A stretch of DNA of 64,000 bases from Lepidostoma basale (GCA_022606425.2 JAHDVF020000582.1:112247-176246), one strand, 5' to 3'; numbered from the stretch's first letter, positions 1 to 9,551 are shown. Made by a program: numbers and translations. Notes: generated by a model not told the origin, from the sequence alone.

Positions 1-49
1 TTCATGGATTTCATGGTTTTATGAATATTAACATTTTTCATTTTATTTG

Positions 50-420
50 TATTTTTATATACTTTGTATACAACACTAGCTTTTATAAAAAATAAAATTA
101 AATATCAGACATGTTTCGGACAACCCGATCCTCCCTCAGTGATATTATAAAGATATTTAAAATATTATAAAATTGTTCACAAATATGATCAGTTTTGACT
201 GATGTTATAAAGATTTATTTTGGAACGTTTATGGTTTTGTTATAACAAATATGAATAAATTAAAATAATAATTTAAAGTTCTTATTGGGGTTCAGGTAAT
301 TGCTTACAACAAAGGAAATAAATCAAAGATTGACGTTAAATTTATTTGATTATTTATAATATTTTCTTTATTTAAATTTCTTTTTGTAATTTCTAAAATT
401 TCAAAATATTAACTTTGCAT
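50..420 (-). mobile_element. Penelope-like terminal region, copy 1
   Basis: The reverse complement of this stretch matches the plus strand at about 37640-38010 over most of its length, which lies just upstream of a GIY-YIG endonuclease remnant. Shared blocks include the AAATCAAAGATTGACGT-type segment near 320-340 and the ATATCACTGA...CCGAAACATGT block near 101-146. I infer a terminal-repeat (pLTR) piece of a Penelope-like element. No coding part is retained here. Confidence 0.6.
101..146 (-). ncRNA. hammerhead-ribozyme-like motif, one core change
   Basis: On the minus strand the order is AATATCA, CTGAGGG, an extra A, a short GGA/TCC stem II, GAAAC, ATGTC, TGATATT. The two flanking 7-mers are perfectly complementary and form stem I. 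The cleavage triplet GTC is kept. The core reads CUGAGGG where CUGANGA is expected, so A9 is changed and this copy is probably inactive. Related copies are at 37899-37944 and 46368-46413. Confidence 0.6.
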
Positions 421-431
421 TTAACATCAAT

Positions 432-575
432 AATTTGTACTCTCAAATGAATAGTTTGCACTTTCGAAAGAATGGTTTGCACTTTTAAATTAATACTTTG
501 CACATTCGAAAAAATAGTTTGAACTTTCAAATGAATACTTTGTACTTTTGAAAGAATAGTTTGCACTTTAAAGTT
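432..575. repeat. 21-bp tandem repeat, about seven units
   Basis: Units begin at about 429, 450, 471, 492, 513, 534 and 555 in exact 21-bp register, each resembling AATAGTTTGCACTTTCGAAAG with one to five changes. No length variation is seen between units. It lies next to the Penelope-like terminal region and may be part of that element. I see no coding sense in it. Confidence 0.85.
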
Positions 576-1201
576 GGCCCTTTGAAATTAGTATGTAATA
601 AATAATTCAATCTCACATCTAACCTAACACAAATGTTACTTCTCACCTTACCTAACTATTCCAAAATATTGCTAAATAAGAATCGACATTAAGGTCCTTG
701 ATCCTTTCAATATTTAAACATTCGCAAAATATAATAAATCTTCTTAAAAACAGACGTTTTCAATCTCATTAATTAGCAAAATATTTTCTTGAAGTTTTGT
801 ATCCATAGAATAAAATTGGATTTGCGTATTACTCGTGTCCTGCGTGACGTCATATACTCCCTCCTTGATACTTCAAGTGTGTGAGTAATGTACTACAAAG
901 ATGTCAGATAAAAAATGGGACCGAAAGTTGATTTATTTATTTTTGTTATCGTAATATGCGTAATGGGGTATGCGGGTTCGATAGTAAATGTATCATATTT
1001 TTATTATTTCTTAGGTATAAGCACACATTATCCCTTGCGTATAACGTGGATGATACAAGATTTATAAATCTTCAGAGAAACCGCCACCCTGAGTTTTACA
1101 AATGGGTGACTCTGTCGGAGGGTGTTGTGTCTCTGTTATATAATAATAATAAATATGCCCATATTGTACTACGTTAGATGTCTTTGGGATGTCTTTGAGA
1201 C
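576..1201. other. AT-rich DNA, no gene seen
   Basis: A short copy of a dispersed repeat (AACAGACGTTTTCA, near 750-765) is present, the same as at 3500 and 58530. A palindromic TGACGTCA site occurs near 844-851, which matches a cAMP-response-element core but may be chance. The only open frames are short and have no recognisable protein. Confidence 0.5.
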
Positions 1202-1318
1202 CAAGAAAATTGAACTGAAAAACATTTAATAAATATGCGTTTTGAATATAAATGTTATTGCATATTATTTATATTCAAAACGCACATTTATTAAATGTTT
1301 TTAAGTTCAATTTTCTTG
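1202..1318. repeat. long hairpin, 49-bp arms
   Basis: Positions 1202-1250 and 1270-1318 are inverted copies of each other with only a few mismatches, separated by 19 bases. The arms include AAACATTTAATAAATATGCG and its complement. The outer end of the right arm (TTTTCTTG) is also the start of the 92-bp tandem duplication that follows. Confidence 0.85.
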
Positions 1319-1490
1319 CAATTTTCACGTGAGGAACACCAGAATAAGAGAGATATGTGAGGTTGAGGATATTATAAGATGGAGCAGACAGCAAAAATTC
1401 CATTTTCTTGCAATTTTCACGTGAGGTACACCAGAATAAGATAGATATGTGAGGTTGAGGATATTATAAGATGGAGCAGACAGCGAAAAA
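1311..1490. repeat. 92-bp direct tandem duplication within LINE-B
   Basis: The segment starting TTTTCTTGCAATTTTCACGT at 1311 recurs at 1403. Both copies carry the LINE-B coding stretch that reads as IREICEVEDIIRW-like residues. The right arm of the neighbouring hairpin is the left edge of the first unit, so the two rearrangements share a breakpoint. Confidence 0.85.
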
Positions 1491-1692
1491 GGGACTGTTA
1501 CGATCATGTTCAAAGAATGGACTCTACCAGACTCCCCTATATTGCATTGCATAATCAACCTCATGGGACTCGTCCTCGTGGAAGACCTAAAAAATGGAAG
1601 GACAGCTGGGAATCTACCTCACAGGAGGAGCAACTCTCTGTAGAATAGACCACATAGGTCTACAATAAGGAAGAATAAGAAGAAGAAGAAAC
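1328..1692 (+). pseudogene. LINE-B 3' fragment (reverse transcriptase C-terminus)
   Basis: The plus strand encodes the end of a non-LTR retrotransposon polyprotein: residues like IREICEVEDI, RRKRDCYDHV and then RPRGRPKKWKDSWEST, followed by a stop and a tail of AAG/AGA repeats at about 1674-1692. This matches the C-terminus of the long LINE-B ORF at 23803-25329. It is 5'-truncated and contains the internal 92-bp duplication, so it is dead. Confidence 0.75.
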
Positions 1693-1721
1693 ATATTATT
1701 TAAGAAGTAACAATGTTTATT

Positions 1722-1898
1722 AGTCTTCTTCTTTGTTGTAGACCTATGTGGTCTGTTCTACAGAGTGTTGCTCCTCCTGTGAGGTAGAATCCCAGCTGTC
1801 CTTCCATCTTTTAGCAGGTTTTCCACGAGGACGTTATGCAATGAAATATAGGGGAGTCTGGTGGTGTCCATTCTTTGAACATGTCCGTACCAGTCCTG
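1722..1898 (-). pseudogene. LINE-B 3' end, opposite orientation
   Basis: The CTTCTTC tail, then the complement of the same stop-proximal sequence found at 1590-1650, run on the minus strand. The GRP-K-W region is at about 1800-1830. It faces the plus-strand LINE-B piece tail to tail, only about 30 bp away. It joins LINE-A sequence abruptly near 1898. Confidence 0.7.
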
Positions 1899-2255
1899 AC
1901 CGACTTTCAATAATTGATATATTTGTTCGTGCCACGTTTCCCTCGGTCTTCCTCTATTTCTTGTTCTATTAACATCGTTAACATTTACTTTTTACCATTA
2001 TTTCCATGTGTCTAAACCATCTGAATAATCCTTTTATTATTTTATTCATAACACTTTCATTTGCACCGCATTCACGCCTTATATTTTCATTCGACACTCT
2101 ATCATAAGCAGATTTTCCACACATTCGTCTAAGAGATCTTATTTCTACTGCATTTATTCTATTTTTATCCTTATTTTGTCAGTTCCATGTTTCGTTTCTA
2201 TACATAAGAACACCAATGTTCACTGTAAACGAATACAAATTTTCCATATTATATA
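1899..2255 (-). pseudogene. LINE-A fragment fused upstream of a LINE-B end
   Basis: Minus-strand sequence matches LINE-A: the complement of DRVSNENIRRECGANESV, then FRWFRHMEIM-like residues, then RNRGRPRETWHEQI. It changes without spacer into LINE-B 3' sequence near 1898. The join could be template switching during retrotransposition or a later recombination. Confidence 0.7.
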
Positions 2256-2731
2256 ATTATCAATTTACTCAAATTCCATAATTTATATTGATAACATTTT
2301 TCTATGGTAGTATTCTGAGTTACTTGAATTGAAGTTATAAAGCTTATTTGATGAGTATTCAAAATGATTCAAAGTTCACATCAATTGAATATACTTGAAG
2401 GTAGAGAAGATTATTAAACATTCGCGTATTAATGAATGTGGCTGAAGATATTTATGAATGTTGTTTATTCACGACTTGAACCAAGACAAATTAAGTCACC
2501 ATTGAATGAGATTCATGTTCCCGCGCGTTGTATGTAATATTTTCGTGTGACGGGAGATCATTCTAGTTCATTAGAAAACAAATTTGTCACTTCCAGCTTC
2601 ATTCATAGGCGAAGAGGAATACAACCAAAACAACTGCGCTAATGATGTGAATTCACAGCTATAAAGTAATGAATGAGTTATTTTACGAATGTGGTACGAG
2701 GTGAAAAACGCAAAAGACAATTAAAAAATCA
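2256..2731. other. no gene recognised
   Basis: Unique-looking, moderately AT-rich DNA. It has no long open frame and no match to the repeat families seen elsewhere in the window. Confidence 0.4.
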
Positions 2732-3369
2732 CTAACAAGGGGAGGGCACGACACAGAAAAATGACTTCGGGGTGGAATTTAGTACCTCCTAATAGTCATC
2801 CATAGTCAATTAAGAAGTCGCAACAGCCAGACAAAATCTAGAAAAAAAGGCATTATTTTTTTCACCATTGCTTATATATTAGAAATTGTTCCACAAGTCA
2901 ATAGCTAGGTAGCTAAGCGGATAGCTTTTTTTTTTTTTTTTAAAAAAAGACTAATATCAAGGATTTACATCAATGATATTAGAATTTATTTTTACAATCT
3001 TCAATGTGAGCAGAAAATAGCTCATTATTATGAAGAAGGAATCTGGTCGTGTCCAGGCTTGAACCCATGTCCCCTGGATCAGGAGCCAAGCGTTCTATCC
3101 CCTAGACCACCACCCGATTCTTGCTTGCTTTCTCTTTTTCGCTGGCTGCACGGTCTCCGGTTCAAATCCTGCGCCATTAGCTATTGAAACAAATGCCGAA
3201 ATTTCTCGTATATTATATATGCAACGGTGAAAAGTTGAAAAGCTTTTTTTCTAGAAATAACTGAATATTGCGCTTGCTAACTTTGATTAAGGACGACTCT
3301 TAGGTGGTATTAGTCCTGCAAAAGCACTTCCCGAAGTCAATTTCCTATGTCATGCCCTACCGGTGTTAG
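2732..3369. mobile_element. 638-bp foldback element with tRNA-like centre
   Basis: The outer 170-200 bp are inverted copies: 2732-2905 reads as the complement of about 3170-3369 with scattered changes and small gaps. Shared blocks include CTAACA at the very ends, GACTTCGGG, TCTAGAAAAAAAG, TCACC-TTGC-TATATA and CAATAGCTA. The centre has an A-box-like GTAGCTAAGCGGATAGC and a B-box-like GGTTCAAATCC, split by an inserted SINE-2. It may be two tRNA-headed repeats in inverted order or a long-TIR transposon. Flanks TTAAAAAA on both sides could be a target duplication. Confidence 0.65.
2918..3130 (-). mobile_element. SINE-2 copy inserted in the foldback element
   Basis: On the minus strand this runs from a tRNA-like head with an A-box (GTGGTCTAGGGGATAGAACG) and B-box (GGGTTCAAGCC) through an AT-rich body to an A-rich end (the T run at 2926-2941 on the plus strand). 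Two relatives occur at 59375-59465 and 61310-61430. It separates the two tRNA-like halves of the surrounding element, so it is the younger insertion. Confidence 0.75.
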
Positions 3370-4500
3370 TTAAAAAAATATTTTGTATTCAATTCTGCTA
3401 TCGTTTTGTATATATGTATATTTATAACATATTTTATATAACAATGTAACTATGCAAACTACTTTTTTCAAGAATTTTATTAAAAGTATTCCCATAAATG
3501 TTAATAAAACTTCTAGAAAAAGTATATTTTCATTCGTATTAATTATTTTATATGAACGTTTACATCATTGTTCAAATAACGGTAAATAATTAACTTGCGT
3601 TGCGTGCCAAGTGAAATTATGTACAGGCGGTTTTGTTTAATGAACTTTATTATATTTTTGGCGAAATAATGAGAATAGTGATTGAAATGTAGGTATTTCA
3701 ATCACGTGTGGCAACATTAATATCATATACCTATGTTGGACTTGTAAGCCTTGAATAAGATTTTTTTGTATTCAAATTATGGATATCAGTAAACAAATAT
3801 AATCTTATACACCAGTTTTTATTTCGCTTTTCTTTCATCGTTATCTTTAAAGTGTTTTTTGAACATTCTTTAAATAATTTTCTTTTAATTTCGGTGTCTG
3901 GATATGAATAAGTTCATAAATGTAAAAAAAAAGATTTTTTTTTTAAATTTGTGTAAAATAAATATTTTTGGCGAATCTAATTTTAATTTTCTTACTAACC
4001 CGTACATTAGCTTAAAAGTTTTCAAAATGAATCATAATATGCACAAAAAATATTGAAAAATAAATTGAGAATATATAATAAATAATATAAGCACACTTTT
4101 ATTTATTAGTTTTTGCATCACTTTTTTTGACGAATCTCCAACCTGTAGGTTTAAACAACAAAGAATAAATATATAAATGAAGTGGCGTATAAACTAATTA
4201 AATGTGTAGTGATTTTTATTAATATTTTCCAACTACTAATTAATTGCTTCATACGAAAGTATAAATTGTATATTTTTAACGCGATTTAATAACACCATAA
4301 AATAGTCGCACTGACAAATTATTTGATTTATTCAATTTATTTCTAAGACGAGTGTTACCTTGGATACAGTAAGCCTCTCATTCTAAAAATACGAAATCAA
4401 AATGGAAACGATCACTCCAAATTGAAAACAGATATTTCATAATAAGGTAAACGTTGAATTTGAACATTTCTGTGTCAAATAGTGCTTAAACAAATTGGTC
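3370..4500. other. AT-rich DNA with one dispersed-repeat copy
   Basis: Positions about 3500-3597 match a dispersed repeat also seen at 58505-58610 (AATAAAACTTCTAGAAAA, then TTTACATCATTGTTCAA) which belongs with Penelope-like termini. The rest is AT-rich with runs of A and T and shows no gene. Confidence 0.45.
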
Positions 4501-4539
4501 CTGTCAGACTTGTCTCGGCTAAGAAGATCGCGTTATTAT

Positions 4540-4735
4540 TATAAAAGATTCGCTGAGTCAGTTGAATGTTGAATGGGAAGCGAGGAGGAAAATATCCAGA
4601 TTGCATCGTCGGAACGGCGCTTTAGAGCTTACGTTACACAAACATTACTGCGACGCTCTTCGCAGCTGGATTCAGGGGTGTACTCGTAGACGTGCTGGCT
4701 GCTGGCGTCCTCGGTGACCAGGGAAGTACGTTAGT
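4540..4735 (+). promoter_or_regulatory. possible promoter and 5' exon island
   Basis: A GC-balanced stretch in AT-rich surroundings. TATAAAAG is at 4540-4547 and an arthropod initiator-like TCAGTT at 4558-4563. The spacing is about 20 bases, shorter than the usual 30, which counts against it. An ATG at 4573 opens 38 codons (MGSEEENIQIASSERR...) before a stop, and a GGTGACC splice-donor-like site lies near 4714. No homologue is recognised, so this is only a candidate. Confidence 0.25.
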
Positions 4736-4844
4736 AGTAAATTGTATTTAAAATAAATATACTGTTAATAATCAAATCGTTGACAACTGATGAAAACCCT
4801 CAGAAAAATAATAAACCGGACACTGACAGAAATAAAAAACACCA

Positions 4845-5100
4845 CGATCAAATAAATGTTTGATATCCAAGATGTCAGAAGAGGGATACAAAGAATAAGA
4901 TATTGTAGAGGCAATTTGGAAAGAATGGATGCCCAGAGACGACCACATTTTGGCTTATGGGAAAACAAAGGAAAAAAGGATGCCTGGAAGACCCCCCAAA
5001 ATATGGAAAGACAGCTGGAAGTCCATATCGCAAGAAGCGGTAAATTCTGCACTAACAGGCCCGAGCGGCATCAGAAACCCTCTTAAAAGAAGTAGTATTT
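4845..5100 (+). pseudogene. LINE-B-like C-terminal fragment
   Basis: A plus-strand frame reads KRMPGRPPKIWKDSWKSIS at about 4974-5032, matching the GRPPKRWRDSW end of LINE-B. Upstream residues of the RRYWRDHV-type region are present but frameshifted. The fragment ends shortly after the stop-proximal region without a clear GAA tail. Confidence 0.6.
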
Positions 5101-5459
5101 AAGTATACTCGAACATAACGGTATAAGTGAAAACAAAAAGACATTTTTTATTTAGAATTTATCATGATAAAAGTTGTTTTAAAGATTCATTTGGCGTGTT
5201 GTCGCAAAATTGAGACCTGCGTGCACATCCTATTACGGAAGTTCGACATGATGAAGTTGGCCATCAATGTAACATAACGGCCAGAAATTTCACGCATATC
5301 AACTCACGAATTGCGAAAACATGACATGAAACTTTAAAAGCGTATTTTTTTAAATTGAGGTTAAGTTTTTGTAAACATATTTTTTGTTTGTTACGCCAAA
5401 GAAATATAACTAACAAACGTGCGTAAATAAGTATACACACGTTTTTTAAAGTTTTAATC

Positions 5460-5790
5460 ATTGAAATTGATTTGCAGCAAGTCTTACATTTTTGCTTTGG
5501 TTCTTGGGATGCCACTTATGCCACGTGAATGTTGTAGTTTTCCTTGCTTTTGACATTTTTGTATACAGTTGATTATTTGAAACCAATTAATCTGTATACA
5601 ACTTTTGAGGTATTGATACTCAGGACATTTTTTGTTATATTGATAGTCTATTTACATTTTTATTGTCACGTTAATTCTACCAGACAATCCATTGGAGCGT
5701 TTTTTCACACTGTCATCGCCGGGAGTAGAACCCAGGACCCTCGGTGTGGCAGTCATAGCTATTACCACGAAGGCCGCCAATCAATTAAGC
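5460..5790 (-). mobile_element. SINE-1 copy
   Basis: The minus strand carries a tRNA-like head (complement of 5711-5785, with a B-box-like GGGTTCTACTCCCGGCG) followed by a body with GTCACGT/ATAGAC blocks and a long 3' region (GTATACAA, then GGATGCCA...CAAGAACC). The same order is seen at 12637-12915 and, in part, at 13556-13775, 25965-26183, 61455-61640 and 29550-29665. Confidence 0.75.
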
Positions 5791-6360
5791 TCAAAGAAAT
5801 CTATATTATAAGAAAACAAATAAAACGTTTACTTAAAACTGCTGGCATTACACAATATTTCATACAAACACTAAAAGTAAATCAGTGATATTTCACGATG
5901 ATTATAGCTAACGTTACATGTTTTTAAATAGATGTTATATAAACTATTAGAAAATTATGTTTGCTTCCCAGATCAAGTTATGCCTTTGTCTACCTAAGCA
6001 TCTTAATATAATTAACAGAATTTTAGGTATTAATTGATATGAATGTACACATTAAAAATGATATACGAATCCAGTAAAAGCCAATACATAACAATAATTG
6101 TTAGATACCATTTTAACTATAAAAACTAATTTTGATAATAAAAAATACACGTTTTTATTAACGCTATTTTATTTATTATTTTTTCCACTTTATTATAGAC
6201 TTTAAATAAATAACTTTAATTCAATAACCGTAAAACGAGTATAAGAAACTATTATTTTGAATAATAACACGAATAGAAAAATATGATTAATTAAAAAAAA
6301 TTAAATCATTAATCTCTATTTTGTAAAATTAAAAATTTCTAAAGAATCAAATTTCCCCCT
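5791..6360. other. AT-rich DNA, no gene seen
   Basis: Runs of A and T dominate, with no repeat family recognised and no meaningful open frame. Confidence 0.4.
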
Positions 6361-6661
6361 TTAATTAACGACGAAGACAGAATTGTTAATAATTTGATTA
6401 TTTTTTTCCGGGTTGCTTACTTCCCGATACGCCACTGCCGCGGATGATACTTCCCTAAAGCAGACAATGGGAGGATTCCTGTTTTTAGAACAAACGAGCC
6501 ATATCGATACCTTTTTGAAGGCACTCGGAATTATATCTTCCTCTCTCGAGTTGCGAATTTCCAGCATAACGAGCGACGTCGAAACGTCCGAGGTACGGGG
6601 ATGCTTCCTTTGTCTCTGTAGACAGGACGAAACACCCTCTTGGTGCGCTTCAAGTAATTAA
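6361..6661. other. GC-balanced island with overlapping short ORFs
   Basis: Base composition differs sharply from the flanks. A plus-strand frame of 82 codons (6413-6661) and a minus-strand frame of 68 codons (6361-6567) overlap here. Neither resembles a protein I know. It could be a conserved host element or a fragment of an exon. The sequence does not settle which strand, if any, is used. Confidence 0.3.
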
Positions 6662-6969
6662 TATTGTAGGGGTTGATTTCGGAGAGCCGTGAAACCGTAA
6701 TATTATTCTTAAATGCAAGTCACGCCGGAATAAGGGTGGACTGAAGATTGATGCGAAGGTACGAAGTCACATCAGTCATCATTTTTAGAATTATGGTTTT
6801 GTATAGGTAGATAGGAAATGTGGGATTTTTAATGAAAATCAAGTTAATGCAAATGGAAAACTATGATAATCAAATGATTTTACTGAAATCTCTTGATGGA
6901 AGTTCACTTTAAATAAGAATTAAATAAAACGATGTTTTTTAACTACTTCCACTTTTGTCTTTATTTAGA

Positions 6970-7010
6970 CAGCGACCGGTTTCGCCAGGCTCGCTGGCAT
7001 CGACAGACTG
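6970..7010 (-). ncRNA. hammerhead-like motif, left arm
   Basis: This is the inverted partner of 7377-7417, with the same sequence on the minus strand: CTGTCGA, T, GCCAG/CTGGC stem II, GAAAC, CGGTC. The core has U for A6. A four-pair stem I (CAGT/GCTG) is present. Confidence 0.5.
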
Positions 7011-7376
7011 GTAACACTATTGTAAACTTAGTCCTTTATATACATACAGATCAGGGGTGGTAAACATGATTCTATACAAAAATAATCTTCAAATATTTAT
7101 GTAAAATTTTTCTGAATTATTACTTGTTAAATTATTACTAATTCAGTAAAAATTTAAACAAAATTACCATTTTTCAAACATTATATATGAATATGTAAGA
7201 GATAATAAAAATTAAAACCCATTGTATTAAACACGAACCTCCAAGAATACCTGTAATACCAATAGTTAAATTCAGAAAAATTGTACATAAATATTTGAAG
7301 ATTATTTTTGTATAGAATCATGTTTACCACCCCTGGTCTGTATGTATATAAAGGACTAAGTTTACAATAGTGTTAC

Positions 7377-7417
7377 CAGTCTGTCGATGCCAGCGAGCCT
7401 GGCGAAACCGGTCGCTG
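7377..7417 (+). ncRNA. hammerhead-like motif, right arm
   Basis: Order: CAGT, CTGTCGA at 7381-7387, extra T, GCCAG (7389-7393), loop, CTGGC (7399-7403), GAAA (7404-7407), then CCGGTC with the predicted cut after C7413, then GCTG pairing with CAGT. The only departure from the consensus core CUGANGA is U at the third invariant purine (A6). Confidence 0.55.
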
Positions 7418-7486
7418 TCTAAATAAAGACAAAAGTGGAAGTAGTTAAAAAACATCGTTTTATTTAATTCTTATGGAAAACTATGA

Positions 7487-8082
7487 AAACAACTTTTTTT
7501 GTCATTAGCAGTGATGTAATAGTCGTACTTTAAAAAGTATTCATATAACTAACTATTATAACAAAACCGCATCTCTCAATTGGTAAGCATAAAGAATTAA
7601 TATCCTCACTGTTATTTCGTGACATGCTTTTATCGTTTCCTACTGAACAAAACATCTAGTTAACAAATATTTACATAATATTTAAATATTTATTTACTAC
7701 TACTTATATTTCTTATTATCTTGAACCGTTTCTACTTTTGATATTTGTACACCGAAGAAGGATGAGAGCCACCCGAAACATGTTCGTTAATAAATATACA
7801 AAAATATAGAAAAAACGTTATAAATACGAGTATTATTCATGTTGAAAGATTCAAAGACTGATTAAGTATTGTATTTTTGGATTTTGGGTATAAAATGGTA
7901 TCTTCTCTGATGTTTTACCACGCTATTTCTCTTCCCTCATTGTTTGTAACTTCCTGAGAACATTTTTTTTTCTGTTTAATCGTAATAAACATTATGTGTT
8001 AAATTCCAAATTTATCACATTATAAACCCGGCATCGGGTTACCATTACCATATATTTATTTTATATTAATTCTCACTAAATA
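7487..8082. other. AT-rich DNA with a Penelope-like terminal relic
   Basis: Near 7750-7800 the plus strand reads GAAGAAGGATGAGAGCCACC, then CGAAACATGTTCG, the degraded form of the CUGANGA...GAAACAUGU block seen at 37906. No gene is visible in the rest. Confidence 0.4.
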
Positions 8083-8215
8083 ACTAGCTAACCAACACAC
8101 CGTCTCCGATAAATTTTTATACATCGTGTCATGCGTTCACGTCGATTTTTCCGACACCTCACGTGGGCGACATTTAATATTTGATTGATTTAATCGTGAT
8201 ATGTTTTATTATTCT
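8083..8215 (-). pseudogene. LINE-A 3' fragment
   Basis: The minus strand matches the LINE-A end: the complement of NQIxNVxHVRxxKNRRExMTRC and then the CGGTGTG-TTGGTTAGC tail. A middle section of the usual 3' end is deleted. Confidence 0.65.
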
Positions 8216-8784
8216 AAACTTAGATATCTTATTTTACCTGTATTATGTAGTGATTGGCGTATTGACGAGTACCAAGCTTTGTGACGCCAAACACAGGCAA
8301 CACAAAAAAAATAAAGCTTCCAAATTGCAATTACTTTCGCCCTAATCTATTCAATGCTTTGTGATCAATTACGGGCCATTTTTTGCGCTGATCTCCGATT
8401 CGAACAAAGAGTATTTCGGTCGCAGATAATTTAAACACAACACGCGGGTTCGGGATTCAAAGCGGGGCCATCGATCATGCTTAATGCTCGTCGAATGATG
8501 CATGGTCCATACGCCACGTAGATTTTATGGAGTCAGAACGAGGATATATCTTCCGCACATGGCGCGGGACTTGTGAAGTATTTAATGATCTCCTCAATAC
8601 ACGATCCAGGCACAGATAAATGTTATTTATTTTCACGAGCGATTCGACTGTTTAGAATTTATTCATAACATTTCTTTTGTCTTCTACTCTTTTGTTTTTT
8701 TCATTTATTTCATACTTTTTTTTTGATTTATAGATATGAAGCTTTGAGCTGACAATAGAAGGTTATCACTAAGAAGTCTAACAA
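8216..8784. other. unique DNA with a GC-balanced stretch
   Basis: About 8390-8640 is richer in G and C than its flanks, with no ORF of note and no repeat match. Possible conserved non-coding DNA. The remainder is AT-rich. Confidence 0.3.
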
Positions 8785-8885
8785 ACAAACTTACTAACCA
8801 TTACCGGAATACGGATCAGTAATGGACCGACACACTTCTTTCCTGACATGCTTCTATCGCTTCCTCAAAATTTATACAATTTACG
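8785..8885 (-). pseudogene. LINE-A 3' tip
   Basis: The complement of the LINE-A end is recognisable: TTACTAACCATTACCGGAAT, then ATGGACCGACACACTTCTTT. It is broken off after the region encoding the last dozen residues and lies directly beside the mariner-type remnant. Confidence 0.6.
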
Positions 8886-9097
8886 ACTTTTTCTTGTAGG
8901 GTTTTCGTAAGTCGCAGGTCTATGCGAATAAGCCACAAACTACAGCGATTCTCAAAGCCAACATAACCCATGCCATTGGTCAAATTCGGCCTGATTTATG
9001 CGCCAGAGTCATGGAAAATTGGACATTTCGGATGCGCGCCACCCAGAGAAGCCGCGGCGAACATTTGAATAATGTTATATTTCATATATACTCGTAA
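8886..9097 (+). pseudogene. mariner/IS630-type transposase C-terminus
   Basis: One plus-strand frame reads FFL*GFRKSQVYANKP, then IRPDLCARVMENWTFRM and SRGEHLNNVIFH before a TAA at 9095-9097. The pattern FFLWG-KS-VY followed by a helix with RV-NW and a terminal G-HL---IF is the C-terminal part of the DDE transposase family (Tc1/mariner superfamily) common in insects. The Trp of FLWG is a TAG stop here. Everything upstream, including the first catalytic Asp residues, is missing. It is a dead fragment with no visible terminal repeats. Confidence 0.75.
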
Positions 9098-9214
9098 TGG
9101 CACTAATAAGCCTTTTAAACATTTTTATAATATTTATTTTTATAAAATCTTATACACGCTTTGTTTTATTTAAATTTAAAGATAAGAAACGCTTAATGAA
9201 AGACCCGTACATTG

Positions 9215-9545
9215 TGTCGTATACACGCACGTCGATTTTTCCGAATGTGGCCGCTTTTTAGTATTTGATTAATTCGGCCATGAAATGCTTTCCTTGGCCT
9301 TCCACAGTTTCTCTTTCAAGTCACAATACTTGTATATTACATTTTAATCTCAATAAAAAAATTCGTCCATTCGTTCCATATATCAAAACCATCTTGGGAA
9401 TCCTTTTTTAATTTTATTTATGATGCAATCATTTGCTTTACAAATCTTCCTTATTTCGTCGTTCGGTGTTCTGTCATATATGATTTTCCCTGACATTCTT
9501 CTCATGATCTCAATAAAATACCAAGTAAACGCTGTAACTAGATAT
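9215..9545 (-). pseudogene. LINE-A relative (divergent subfamily)
   Basis: The minus strand carries the LINE-A order from the MRRMSGKIIYDRTPNDEIRKI-like region through KIKKGFPRWF-YMERMDE to a GRPRKAFHGRINQILK region and RTCVYDTMYGSF. A 30-bp gap separates the two halves. The same subfamily is seen at 55285-55700 with SRGRPMEAWHKQINQI. Confidence 0.6.
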
Positions 9546-9551
9546 CATCAT

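Larger units (their letters stand above)
6867..7472. mobile_element. 606-bp foldback element with hammerhead-like arms
   Basis: Arms 6914-7108 and 7268-7473 are near-perfect inverted copies. Each arm carries a hammerhead-like block. The element is flanked by an exact 14-bp direct repeat, ATGGAAAACTATGA, at 6853-6866 and 7473-7486, which I read as the target-site duplication. The first 46 bp (TAATCAAATGATTTTACTG onward) are outside the palindrome and recur at 18800, so they belong to the element. It has no ORF and must move in trans if it moves at all. Confidence 0.85.

Noticed and set aside
432..575. A CRISPR array
   Set aside because: The units are contiguous with no spacers between them, and the DNA is eukaryotic.
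838..856. A cAMP-response promoter at TGACGTCA
   Set aside because: A single 8-mer with no initiator, TATA sequence or downstream frame; chance cannot be excluded.
3035..3115. A minus-strand tRNA gene
   Set aside because: A- and B-box-like sequences are present, but the acceptor stem does not close and the same sequence recurs with a shared body at 59375 and 61310, so it is a SINE head.
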